From the NCBI GenBank assembly GCA_002747105.1, contig PDSY01000022.1, positions 1-64,000 of the forward strand: a stretch of 64,000 bases of DNA, written 5' to 3'. Each line of letters begins with the position of its first letter. Position 1 is the stretch's first letter. Positions 26,158 to 34,217 of this stretch are shown in pieces. The notes under the pieces were generated by a model. It worked only from the letters and a program-made list of their open reading frames with translations. It did not search any database and was not told where the DNA came from. Made by a program: the position numbers and the translations under genes. This stretch comes from Flavobacteriales bacterium. GTDB taxonomy: Bacteria > Bacteroidota > Bacteroidia > Flavobacteriales > Weeksellaceae.

Positions 26158-26918
26158 AAAGAATCATACTAATAGTACTGTCTTTATTCTTTATTGCTTG
26201 TAATAACGAAAAGATAAAGGAGAATAAAAGTGTCGTTAATACCGACAAAATAATTAAATGCCACGATTATACCAATATGGTGTTGTATGATACTGTTCAA
26301 AAAGAATTAGTACTTGATACTTTGTCGTCATCAGGCTATGAAATTCCAGATTTTCCAATATTATACATTGGTAAAATAAAAGACTCTATTAAGTTGGAAG
26401 AAGATGATGTATTAATTAGCAAATATAGGTGTTCAGAATTAGAAGAAGATTTTATTGATTTTAAGGGAAGAACAGTTCCCAAACTGAAATGCAAAAAGCC
26501 AAATGATAAAAACCCAATTTCCATATTTATTGATACTACCAAAACAATAGGTTATGATCGATATTGTTCATCTGTTGGTATAAAATCCTATCCTATTTTT
26601 ATTGAAAATTTAAGTCAAGATACTTTGAAATTCGGTATTGAAGATTATATATTAATTAAAACACAAATCAAGGATTCCCATTCTCAGTGGAAAGACCTTG
26701 ACTGTGAACCTGAAATTTGTGAGGTAATGAGCGGTAATTACCTTCCTCCCAATCAAATCGTTATCACTTCACTAAAACGATATTATGGAACAAAAGATGT
26801 AAAATATCGTTTAAAATTTGAAGGCTTAAATAAAACTTTTTACTCAAACGAAATTAATGGTAATTTTCAACCTCAATCATCAGCCTCAAAATCCAAACTA
26901 ATAGAATTCATACAATAG
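26154..26918 (+). CDS. Lipoprotein of unknown family, tandem paralogue 2
   Basis: The 254-residue protein repeats the plan of the preceding gene: signal MKRIILIVLSLFFIACNNEK (lipobox FIAC), then HDYTNMVLYDTVQKELVLDT, DFPILYIGKIKDSIKL, a divergent central insert with four extra Cys, then IKSYPIFIENLSQDTL, LPPNQIVIT and YSNEINGNF. Paralogue 1 stops after YSNEINGKFQTKLK, while this copy runs 13-odd residues further and overlaps the convergent msrB end by 46 bases, so its original stop seems to have been lost. Function unknown. Confidence 0.82.
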   Translation: MKRIILIVLSLFFIACNNEKIKENKSVVNTDKIIKCHDYTNMVLYDTVQKELVLDTLSSSGYEIPDFPILYIGKIKDSIKLEEDDVLISKYRCSELEEDFIDFKGRTVPKLKCKKPNDKNPISIFIDTTKTIGYDRYCSSVGIKSYPIFIENLSQDTLKFGIEDYILIKTQIKDSHSQWKDLDCEPEICEVMSGNYLPPNQIVITSLKRYYGTKDVKYRLKFEGLNKTFYSNEINGNFQPQSSASKSKLIEFIQ

Positions 26919-27373
26919 CGAACACCTGTTGGTTTGGGTCCATCGTTGAAAATATGCCCAAGATGAGAATTACACCTTTTACAAAGTACTTCTATGCGTT
27001 CCATTCCGTGAGAAGTGTCCCTCTTGTAGGTTGTTCCGTTCTTGTCCGCCTCAAAGAAACTCGGCCAACCACACGAAGAGGCAAATTTTGCCGTTGAACG
27101 AAATAAATGATTACCACATACGGCACAATAATATTCGCCTTTTACATCAAAATCGTTGTATTTTCCTGTAAAAGGTCTTTCGGTAGCTGCTTCTCTGGCT
27201 ACGGCATAGAGGTCAGCAGGGAGAATTTTTTTCCATTCTTCATTGGAAATGTTTAAAGTGGTTTTGTCGGTTCGTGAGTAATAAGGGTTTTTCATTATTG
27301 ATGTTGGTTTTTGAATTTTGGCACAAGATAAAATAAATAGAAATATAAAGACGAAAGGTAAATATTTTTTCAT
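26873..27373 (-). CDS. msrB: Peptide-methionine (R)-S-oxide reductase, lipoprotein form
   Basis: MsrB reduces methionine-R-sulfoxide in proteins. The 166-residue product begins with a lipoprotein signal (MKKYLPFVFIFLFILSCAK), so it acts in the periplasm or on the membrane. The zinc Cys pairs are in YCAVCGNHLF and CKRCNSHLGH, the catalytic Cys in VRYCMNSISLDF, and CGWPSFF is intact. The start overlaps the stop of the neighbouring lipoprotein gene by four bases, giving a two-gene unit. Its 3' end overlaps the convergent paralogue gene by 46 bases. Confidence 0.95.
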   Translation of the reverse strand: MKKYLPFVFIFLFILSCAKIQKPTSIMKNPYYSRTDKTTLNISNEEWKKILPADLYAVAREAATERPFTGKYNDFDVKGEYYCAVCGNHLFRSTAKFASSCGWPSFFEADKNGTTYKRDTSHGMERIEVLCKRCNSHLGHIFNDGPKPTGVRYCMNSISLDFEADD

Positions 27374-28020
27374 TCGAAAAGGGAGGTGTTTTGGGTTAGG
27401 CTTCCAATCATAAAAGATTTTGAAGCGTGCAAAGCTTTTGAATTTTCAATTTTTTCTTTCACTACGCCTTCTTTTTGGATATAGTTAGAATGCAAAAAGT
27501 AAAAATTATTTTCATCTTTAATAATGAAGCCTGTATGATAATCTAAACCGATGATGAAAATTTCTTGCTTTAAACCATTGGAAAGGTACTTTTTAAGTTG
27601 GTTAAAATCAGCAAAACGCCGAATGCTTTTCCGATTACATAATTTTTTAATCATTTTGGAAGAAGGTTCTTGTGCCAAATGAATTCGGTTTATTTTTAGT
27701 CCGAAATCACTTAAAGTATTCGTAATAAAGTATCCACAAGCGATTTTTCCCTGTTGAGGCAATCTTGTATTGCCATTAAAATCCCATTTTGTTCCTGTCC
27801 AATAATTCGGAATATCTTGATTGATAAACGAAAAAAATAGATTTCTTTTTTCAATTGCGGTTAATTTTTCCACCCCCAATTCATTTAGAAAAAGCCTATA
27901 ATCTTTAGGCTTGGGAGGTTCTTCAGAAATGCTTACTTCTGTTGGATTTACATCGTTATTCACTTTTTTACAATTAAAAGTAAATAGAAATACAAAAGCG
28001 AAAGGTAAATATTTTTTCAT
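27370..28020 (-). CDS. Lipoprotein with possible papain-like cysteine peptidase domain
   Basis: The 216-residue protein has a lipoprotein signal (MKKYLPFAFVFLFTFNCKK) almost identical, in DNA as well, to that of msrB. The mature part contains GKIACGYFITNTLSDFG (Cys95), LDYHTGFIIKDENNF (His162) and FLHSNY (Asn179). The order Cys, His, Asn with this spacing is that of NlpC/P60- or CHAP-like folds, and HTGFI resembles the HVGI motif in them. This is a pattern reading, not a firm family call. It is coupled to msrB by a four-base overlap, so the pair probably works in the same compartment. Confidence 0.72.
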   Translation of the reverse strand: MKKYLPFAFVFLFTFNCKKVNNDVNPTEVSISEEPPKPKDYRLFLNELGVEKLTAIEKRNLFFSFINQDIPNYWTGTKWDFNGNTRLPQQGKIACGYFITNTLSDFGLKINRIHLAQEPSSKMIKKLCNRKSIRRFADFNQLKKYLSNGLKQEIFIIGLDYHTGFIIKDENNFYFLHSNYIQKEGVVKEKIENSKALHASKSFMIGSLTQNTSLFE

Positions 28021-28082
28021 GGGTTGTCAACTGATGGCATAGTTTTCGCAAAGTACAAAATATAGATTAAAAATTAAAAGTT

Positions 28083-28847
28083 ATGAAGGGTATTTTATCA
28101 TTTTTAGGAATTGTGATGTCGGTTTTAATGTTTTCTCAAATACCAAAAGGGAAAACAAAATCAGAGCGAAAATTGAAAAATACTTTAAATTCAAAAGCTT
28201 TGAAATCACAGAAGAAAAACCTTGTTTATTCCTACGGGGAAAAGCGTGTTGCTAAGAGAATGAATAATACAGGGAGAAGGTTTGGTCGCTCTTCGGAGGT
28301 GTTTATAGAAATTTTAAATTCTGATTACTACACCGTAGAATTGAATGATGAAATCATCAGTAGTCCTTATGGGAAATTTAGGTTTTTCGAAGTGCCTTCT
28401 GGGTATCAGACTTTATCGATTTATAATGATGGCTATTTGATTTACCGAACTTATGTAGAGGTGGAGCGTAATGCAAGAACAGTTTTAGAATTTATAGAGG
28501 GAGAGGGTTTGTTCTTGGTAGGTATATTGGGGATTAATGGCGTAGGTGGAACAATGCCCAACATAATGAGTCCAGTTGAGTTTACTCAGTTTAAACAAAT
28601 GCTTAAAAACAGTGCCTCTTTTGATGAGGATAGAATACAAATGATAAAAGGACAGTTGTCCGCAGGTAGGGTATTTAATGTATATCAAATAAGGCAAATG
28701 GTGTCGATGTTTTCTTTTGATAACAATAGACTTAAAATTTTAATAGAAATATTGCCCAATTGTATAGACCCACAAAATTATTATTTATTAGAAAATGAAT
28801 TATCTTTTATGAGTAATAAAAGAAAGTTTAGAAAGATAATTGAATAA
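28083..28847 (+). CDS. DUF4476 domain secreted protein
   Basis: The 254-residue protein has a signal peptide (MKGILSFLGIVMSVLMFSQ), a basic linker, a small PEGA-like beta domain (EVFIEILNSDYYTVELND, GYQTLSIYNDGYLIY) and a C-terminal DUF4476 domain of about 85 residues (MSPVEFTQFKQMLKNSASFD ... RVFNVYQIRQMVSMFSFDNN). The DUF4476 family is abundant in Bacteroidota; no activity is known. A strong terminator follows and then a structured repeat element. Divergent from the msrB pair, with a 62-base spacer. Confidence 0.84.
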   Translation: MKGILSFLGIVMSVLMFSQIPKGKTKSERKLKNTLNSKALKSQKKNLVYSYGEKRVAKRMNNTGRRFGRSSEVFIEILNSDYYTVELNDEIISSPYGKFRFFEVPSGYQTLSIYNDGYLIYRTYVEVERNARTVLEFIEGEGLFLVGILGINGVGGTMPNIMSPVEFTQFKQMLKNSASFDEDRIQMIKGQLSAGRVFNVYQIRQMVSMFSFDNNRLKILIEILPNCIDPQNYYLLENELSFMSNKRKFRKIIE

Positions 28848-28851
28848 AATT

Positions 28852-28890
28852 AAAATCCGTTTGATGAGCATTTTCAAACGGATTTTTTAG
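28852..28890 (+). terminator. Terminator after the DUF4476 gene
   Basis: Perfect 13-base stem AAAATCCGTTTGA/TCAAACGGATTTT (28852-28864/28874-28886) with a T-run. Confidence 0.88.
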
Positions 28891-28932
28891 GTTTAAATTT
28901 CATTTATATTATCTAAGAATAGATGTTTCCGT

Positions 28933-29150
28933 GTGTTAAAATGGTTTTTAAATCAATGTTTTAACGCAAAGTTGGCTTTCATCCAGCGATAGCGAAACGC
29001 TAAGTGGAGATGCGGTTGTTGAAAAATTATAAGGTGTTATTTTTTTAATTTTTCAACAAAAAAGCACGAAACGGAAGCGTGAGCGGTGCGGAGCAATCGC
29101 CTTATGAAAGCCTTGAATTTTTGGTTCTTTTGCTTCAAGGCAAAATGAAC
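28933..29150 (+). repeat. Structured repeat element, copy 2
   Basis: The element corresponds to 22095-22300. Stems: leader GTGTTAAAA (28933-28941)/TTTTAACGC (28959-28967); outer GGCTTTCAT (28974-28982)/ATGAAAGCC (29104-29112); AGCG-AAA-CGCT (28991-29001); perfect 12-base GTTGAAAAATTA (29018-29029)/TAATTTTTCAAC (29046-29057); and the crossing pairs CCTTGAA (29111-29117)/TTCAAGG (29134-29140) with GTTCTTTTGC (29124-29133)/GCAAAATGAAC (29140-29150). It accounts for most of the 370-base gap between the DUF4476 gene and pyrD. The final 70 bases show nothing else. Confidence 0.8.
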
Positions 29151-29217
29151 AATAAATAATAATTAGAACATAAAAGTTTTTAATTAAACTTGTAAAAATA
29201 TTTATCTGCAAATTGTA

Positions 29218-30249
29218 TTAAACCGACTTTAAAATCGCCTGATTAATATCATTAATCAATTTTGGACCTTCATAGATGAAGCCCGTATAAATTTGCACTA
29301 AATCTGCCCCTGCGTTGATTTTTTCCATTGCATCTTCTGCTGAATGAATACCTCCAACACCAATGATAGGGAATGCTTTATTCGATTTCTCAGCAAGGTA
29401 CTGAATGATTTTGGTGCTTTTGTCTTTTATCGGCTGACCGCTTAGTCCACCATTGCCAATTTCATTCAGTCTTTCGGTAGAAGTTTTTAAACCTGTTCTA
29501 TCCACCGAAGTATTAGCCGCAATAACGCCATCTATTTTTGTTTCGGCTACTAAATCAATGATTTCATCTAATTGAATTTCGTTCAAGTCAGGAGCTATTT
29601 TTAATAAAATAGGTTTAGGTTGGTTTTCTTTTTGATTGATTTTTTGAACTGCTGTAATCAGTTCTTTAAGATAATCGGCATCCTCTAATTTGGCGTGACT
29701 ACCTACATTGGGGCAACTTACATTGAGTACGAAATAATCCACATACGGGTGTAATCCTTGAAAGCAAGTCAGGTAATCTTCAGTATAGTTTTCGGGTGCA
29801 GTAGCTGTGTTTTTACCGATGTTGCCTCCGATAATGATTTTCTTTTTATTTTTTTTCAGTTGTTGAATAGCTGACGCTAAACCTTCGTTATTAAATCCCA
29901 TTCGGTTGATAACCGCCTTGTCTTCAGGTAATCTAAAAAGTCTTTTTTTAGGATTTCCAGCCTGTGCCTTTGGGGTAACCGTTCCTATTTCTACAAAGCC
30001 AAATCCCAAATCTGCCAATTCATTATAAAGCACTGCATTTTTGTCGAATCCCGCCGCTAAACCAACTGGGTTGTCGAATTTTAATCCAAACAATTCTCGT
30101 TCTAGTTTTTTATTTTTGATAGGCTTCGGGGCAACTAATCGCATTAAAAAAGGAATTTTGTTGAAGAATTTCAATGCCGAAAAGGTAAAGTGATGTACTT
30201 TTTCTGGATCAAATTGAAACAGCATAGGACGAATAATAGACTTGTACAT
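29218..30249 (-). CDS. pyrD: Dihydroorotate dehydrogenase (quinone), class 2
   Basis: PyrD oxidises dihydroorotate to orotate at the membrane, passing electrons to quinone. The 343-residue protein has the class 2 N-terminal helices ([21 protein letters not shown]) and the FMN barrel: [44 protein letters not shown] with the catalytic Ser, [24 protein letters not shown] and [14 protein letters not shown]-started extension to 30297 would run through the promoter, so ATG at 30249 is used. No other pyr gene is in the window. Confidence 0.97.
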   Translation of the reverse strand: MYKSIIRPMLFQFDPEKVHHFTFSALKFFNKIPFLMRLVAPKPIKNKKLERELFGLKFDNPVGLAAGFDKNAVLYNELADLGFGFVEIGTVTPKAQAGNPKKRLFRLPEDKAVINRMGFNNEGLASAIQQLKKNKKKIIIGGNIGKNTATAPENYTEDYLTCFQGLHPYVDYFVLNVSCPNVGSHAKLEDADYLKELITAVQKINQKENQPKPILLKIAPDLNEIQLDEIIDLVAETKIDGVIAANTSVDRTGLKTSTERLNEIGNGGLSGQPIKDKSTKIIQYLAEKSNKAFPIIGVGGIHSAEDAMEKINAGADLVQIYTGFIYEGPKLINDINQAILKSV

Positions 30250-30270
30250 AGATTGTTTTTTTTGTTGGCA

Positions 30271-30297
30271 CAAATTTAGTGATTTTTTTGGTATCAA
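30271..30297 (-). promoter_or_regulatory. pyrD promoter
   Basis: Minus-strand TAAATTTG (30271-30278) with TTG at 30295-30297 after a 16-base spacer, slightly short. The pyrD ATG follows 21 bases after the -7 box. Confidence 0.55.
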
Positions 30298-30347
30298 TCT
30301 ACCGATGGATTAATGTATATTAAGTCGATAAATCATCATTTATTAGA

Positions 30348-30376
30348 TTGCATTATTCAAATATTTTATACCTTTG
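30348..30376 (+). promoter_or_regulatory. Promoter of the OmpA-type gene
   Basis: TTG (30348-30350), 18-base spacer, TACCTTTG (30369-30376), 22 bases before the ATG. Confidence 0.75.
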
Positions 30377-30398
30377 TACTATCTAAAAATTTATCAAA

Positions 30399-32216
30399 AT
30401 GAAAAAGAATATTATTGCACTTTTTGCATTGGCAAGTGCGTCTGTTTTTGGGCAGTCATACACAGGCTATTTAACGGATAATTATAGTGGAGTACATACT
30501 GTTATTAACAATCCTGCGAATATTGTGGATTCTCATTTTCGTACGGATATTAATTTGATAGGTGCTTCTGTTGGTTTTGGAAATGATTATTTTGGGGCAG
30601 ATAAACTTTTGAGCGAATTAATATCAAACCCTGATGGTATACAAAGTTTTTTGAAACAAAATACCGAAAGATATCCTTCGACTCGTAATAATGCTGTTAT
30701 GAATATGGATATTTTGGGTCCTTCGTTTATGTTTAACCTTAATAAGAAAAATGCTCTTGCTCTTTCTTCAAGATTAAGAGGAGTGGTAAATGCTAATAAT
30801 ATTAATGGAAGACTTTATGAAATTTATTCCGGCTTTGATAAAAGTAAAAATGCAACACTTGGCATTAAAGATATGAATGTTAATCAACATTTTTGGGGAG
30901 AGCTAGGATTGAGTTATGCTACAGTTTTAATGGATAATAATGAACATTTTTTAAAAGGAGGTGTAACGGTGAAGTATTTACAAGGTATCGCTTATAGTAA
31001 GGCGAATGCGGATGCTTCTTTTCAATATGACGCGAACGGAACCCCTAATAATGATAACGATAATACCCTTGATATTGATGGCACTGTAAATTATGGATAT
31101 ACTTCTAACATAAATGATATTAGAGAGAATTTTAGCGTTGGGAAGTTATTAGAATCGATGAATGCGGGAAGTGGTTTTGGTGGAGATATTGGTCTGACTT
31201 ACGAGTGGAGGCCTGATTATACTGAAACGGATAGAAATAAATACAAATTGAAATTCGGATTATCTGTTACCGATATTGGTAAAATTAATTATAAAGATGC
31301 TACACAGGATACCTACACTGGTCAAACTACCATTGCTAATCAAGCTTTTCAAGATGAAAAATTAGAAGACCTTTTAAATGGTCTTGATAAAACATCTAAG
31401 AAATCTTTGGAGGCAAAATTACCAACAGCATTACACCTGAATGCAGATTGGAATATCAACCAGAAGTTTTACCTGAACTTTAATGCCAATATGGATATTG
31501 CAGGGGATAAAATAAATGCCAATAATATCGAAAATTCTTATATATTAACGCCTCGTTTTGAATCAAAATTATTCAGTGCTTATATCCCAATGGGCTTATA
31601 TGAATACAGTGGTTTTCAGGCAGGTTTTGGATTAAGGGCAGGTCCTTTGTATGTGGGTTCTGGTTCTGTGATTACTAATTTAATAGGAGAAACCAAAGGT
31701 GCAGACTTTTATTTTGGACTGAAAATTCCGCTTTATAAAAAAGTAAAAGGTAAAAAAGACACCGATAGAGATGGGATTGTAGATGCTATGGATGCTTGTC
31801 CAGAAGTACCAGGAGTAGTAGAAAATAATGGTTGCCCAGAAGAGGAAGTTGTTTCCGTTGTTCAGGTTGAAGAAGAAATAGGGATGCACACGAAATCTAT
31901 TTATTTCAACTATGCTAAGTCCACCTTTAAAGAGGGCGTTACACAAAAGTTAGATGCAATTGTAGCCGTGATGAATGAGTATCCAGAAAACCAATTTTCT
32001 ATTGAAGGGCATACTGATAATAAGGGTACTCCAAATTCAAATCAAATCCTTTCCGAAAAAAGAGCCAAAGCAGTGATGAATTATCTTATTAAAAAGGGAA
32101 TAAGTGCTTCTCGTTTGTCCGCTCGTGGATTTGGACAAACCAAGCCTATTGATACAAATGATACCAAAGCAGGTAGAGCTAATAATCGCCGTGTGGAGAT
32201 TAAAGTGAAAAAATAA
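30399..32216 (+). CDS. OmpA-family outer-membrane protein with N-terminal DUF5723-like barrel
   Basis: The 605-residue protein has a signal peptide (MKKNIIALFALASASVFGQ), a long beta-barrel-like part (residues 20-445, DUF5723-like: YLTDNYSGVHTVINNPANI), one TSP3-type linker (DTDRDGIVDAMDACPEVPG) and a C-terminal OmpA peptidoglycan-binding domain (IYFNYAKSTFKEG, SIEGHTDNKGTPNSNQILSE, RLSARGFGQTKPI, NNRRVEI). It is expected to anchor the outer membrane to the cell wall. It has its own promoter and terminator, so it is monocistronic. Confidence 0.9.
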   Translation: MKKNIIALFALASASVFGQSYTGYLTDNYSGVHTVINNPANIVDSHFRTDINLIGASVGFGNDYFGADKLLSELISNPDGIQSFLKQNTERYPSTRNNAVMNMDILGPSFMFNLNKKNALALSSRLRGVVNANNINGRLYEIYSGFDKSKNATLGIKDMNVNQHFWGELGLSYATVLMDNNEHFLKGGVTVKYLQGIAYSKANADASFQYDANGTPNNDNDNTLDIDGTVNYGYTSNINDIRENFSVGKLLESMNAGSGFGGDIGLTYEWRPDYTETDRNKYKLKFGLSVTDIGKINYKDATQDTYTGQTTIANQAFQDEKLEDLLNGLDKTSKKSLEAKLPTALHLNADWNINQKFYLNFNANMDIAGDKINANNIENSYILTPRFESKLFSAYIPMGLYEYSGFQAGFGLRAGPLYVGSGSVITNLIGETKGADFYFGLKIPLYKKVKGKKDTDRDGIVDAMDACPEVPGVVENNGCPEEEVVSVVQVEEEIGMHTKSIYFNYAKSTFKEGVTQKLDAIVAVMNEYPENQFSIEGHTDNKGTPNSNQILSEKRAKAVMNYLIKKGISASRLSARGFGQTKPIDTNDTKAGRANNRRVEIKVKK

Positions 32217-32239
32217 TTTCGCTTACTTTTAGATTATTG

Positions 32240-32276
32240 GAAGCCTTTAACCCTATAAAGTTAAGGGCTTCTTTTT
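32240..32276 (+). terminator. Terminator after the OmpA-type gene
   Basis: Stem GAAGCCTTTAAC/GTTAAGGGCTTC (32240-32251/32260-32271, one wobble) followed by TTTTT. Confidence 0.85.
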
Positions 32277-32376
32277 ATCGAATTTTTCCAATTTTCACTT
32301 GCTATGTTCTAAAAAATGACTAATTTCGTGCTATGTTTTTGTGTGAATGCAAAAATAATTTTTAATTTAAAATAAA

Positions 32377-34125
32377 ATGGGCAATAATAGAATAAATCTG
32401 TTTTCCTTTTATACCAGTTTTGTAGCCCTCGGAATAATGATTTTCGAGGCAGGGTTTTATAAGGAATTATTGTATAAAACCAATGTCATTTACTTTTATG
32501 ATTTTAGTCTGGTGCTCACTTTTATCAATATGATTTCTTTTTATCTTAAAAATAAATTTAAGAAAATAAGATGGTTGGATGTGGTGCTCACTTTGTTGAT
32601 TGTCGCTTATTATTCTGCGAGGGTAGAGTACAGTTTTTATGAAACCAGATATTTTCAGTTTTTTAATAAACGGATTTTATATTTATTAATCATATTATCT
32701 TTTCTAAGGGATTTTTCCAGTTTAAAAATTAATTTTAAACGAACTTTTATCAATCCAGCTCAATTGTTTATTTTGAGTTTTATATTGATTATTTTATTGG
32801 GTGCAGGATTTTTATTAATGCCTAATGCAACGGTTTATGGGATAGAGCCTTTGGATGCTTTGTTTACTTCTACAAGTGCCGTTTGTGTTACAGGCTTAGC
32901 AGTGCTGAATACAGCCAGTGATTTCACTCTTTTTGGAAAAATTATTATCCTTAGTTTAATTCAGATTGGGGGATTAGGAATAATGACTTTTGCGAGTTAT
33001 TTCTCTTACTTTTTCCGTGGTGGAGCATCTTATGAAAATCAGTTAACACTCAGTGAAATGACGAGCTCTGATAAATTGGGAGATGTTTTCAATACCTTGA
33101 AACGAATTATCATTATTACCATTTCGGTGGAAGTTTTGGGAGCGATTTTAATTTTTTTCACTTTAGATTTAGAATTATTGGGAGACTCGGTAAATCAAGG
33201 GGTTTTCTTTTCTGTTTTCCATTCTATTTCTTCATTTTGTAATGCAGGGTTTTCCACTTTGGGAGGAAGTTTGGCAGAGTCAGGCTACGAATACAATTAT
33301 CTATTGCATTTCATAGTGGCGGTTTTATTTATTTTTGGAGGAATGGGTTTTCCGATTGTGTACAATGTGTATCGATATGTAAGACACCTCATTCAAAATG
33401 TATTATTAGGACGGTTTATCACCCAAGAAAAAAAGTATTGTTATGACCCTTGGGTTTTAAATTTGAATAGTAGAATTTTATTGATTACCACTTTTTCTTT
33501 ATTGATTGTAGGAACGCTTTTGGTCTATATCTTTGAGGTAGATGGTGTTTTAAAAGAACATTCGTTGGTAGGTTCTTGGGTAGAAGCCTTTTTCATTTCT
33601 GCAACAAATAGAACGGCAGGGTTTAATACCGTAAGTATGACTGCATTGTCTGCTCCTACATTGATGATTTCCCTTTTATTAATGTGGGTAGGAGCATCAC
33701 CAGCCTCAACAGGAGGTGGTATCAAAACGAGTACTTTTGCCATTGCTACGATGAATATTTTAAGTTTGGTAAGAGGAAAACAACGAACTGAGGTTTTTAG
33801 TAGAGAAATTGGAGAATCATCTATCAGAAGGTCGTTTGCCATTATTGCATTATCTTTAATCGTAATAGGCTTAGCGGTTTTTGTGTTGGTAATTATCGAA
33901 AAGGATAAAGATTTAATGAGTTTAGCATTTGAGGCTTTTTCTGCTTATTCTACGGTAGGATTGAGCTTGGATGTAACGCCTAATTTATCTTATGGAGGTA
34001 AAATAGTGATTATTTTAGTCATGTTTATTGGTAGAGTGAGTATGTTCTCTTTACTGATAGCCATTGTGAAAAGAGAGAAATATTTTAATTATCGTTATCC
34101 AAAAGAAGAGATTTTGATAAATTAA
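32377..34125 (+). CDS. trkH: TrkH-family potassium transporter subunit
   Basis: The 582-residue membrane protein is the K+-translocating subunit of a Trk/Ktr system. About four extra N-terminal helices (residues 1-125) precede the four M1-P-M2 repeats; the selectivity-loop regions are visible as TSTSAVCVTGLAVLNTAS, SISSFCNAGFSTLGGS, SATNRTAGFNTVSMTAL and FSAYSTVGLSLDVTP. GASPASTGGGIKTSTFA follows the third. The length exceeds the E. coli form (483) because of the N-terminal part, which is common in Bacteroidota. TrkA follows 92 bases downstream. Confidence 0.93.
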   Translation: MGNNRINLFSFYTSFVALGIMIFEAGFYKELLYKTNVIYFYDFSLVLTFINMISFYLKNKFKKIRWLDVVLTLLIVAYYSARVEYSFYETRYFQFFNKRILYLLIILSFLRDFSSLKINFKRTFINPAQLFILSFILIILLGAGFLLMPNATVYGIEPLDALFTSTSAVCVTGLAVLNTASDFTLFGKIIILSLIQIGGLGIMTFASYFSYFFRGGASYENQLTLSEMTSSDKLGDVFNTLKRIIIITISVEVLGAILIFFTLDLELLGDSVNQGVFFSVFHSISSFCNAGFSTLGGSLAESGYEYNYLLHFIVAVLFIFGGMGFPIVYNVYRYVRHLIQNVLLGRFITQEKKYCYDPWVLNLNSRILLITTFSLLIVGTLLVYIFEVDGVLKEHSLVGSWVEAFFISATNRTAGFNTVSMTALSAPTLMISLLLMWVGASPASTGGGIKTSTFAIATMNILSLVRGKQRTEVFSREIGESSIRRSFAIIALSLIVIGLAVFVLVIIEKDKDLMSLAFEAFSAYSTVGLSLDVTPNLSYGGKIVIILVMFIGRVSMFSLLIAIVKREKYFNYRYPKEEILIN

Positions 34126-34200
34126 TCAGTTATCTAGTGGTTTAGTAGTCTAGTGGTCAGTGTTTAGCAACTAGATTACTGGTGTACTAGCTTACTGAAA
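34126..34200 (+). repeat. Word-like tract between trkH and trkA
   Basis: Recurrent words CTAGTGGTTTAGTAGTCTAG, TAGCAACTAGATTACTGG and TACTAGCTTACTG make up the spacer directly upstream of trkA. Confidence 0.55.
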
Positions 34201-34217
34201 AACTTAAAATAAAAAAA

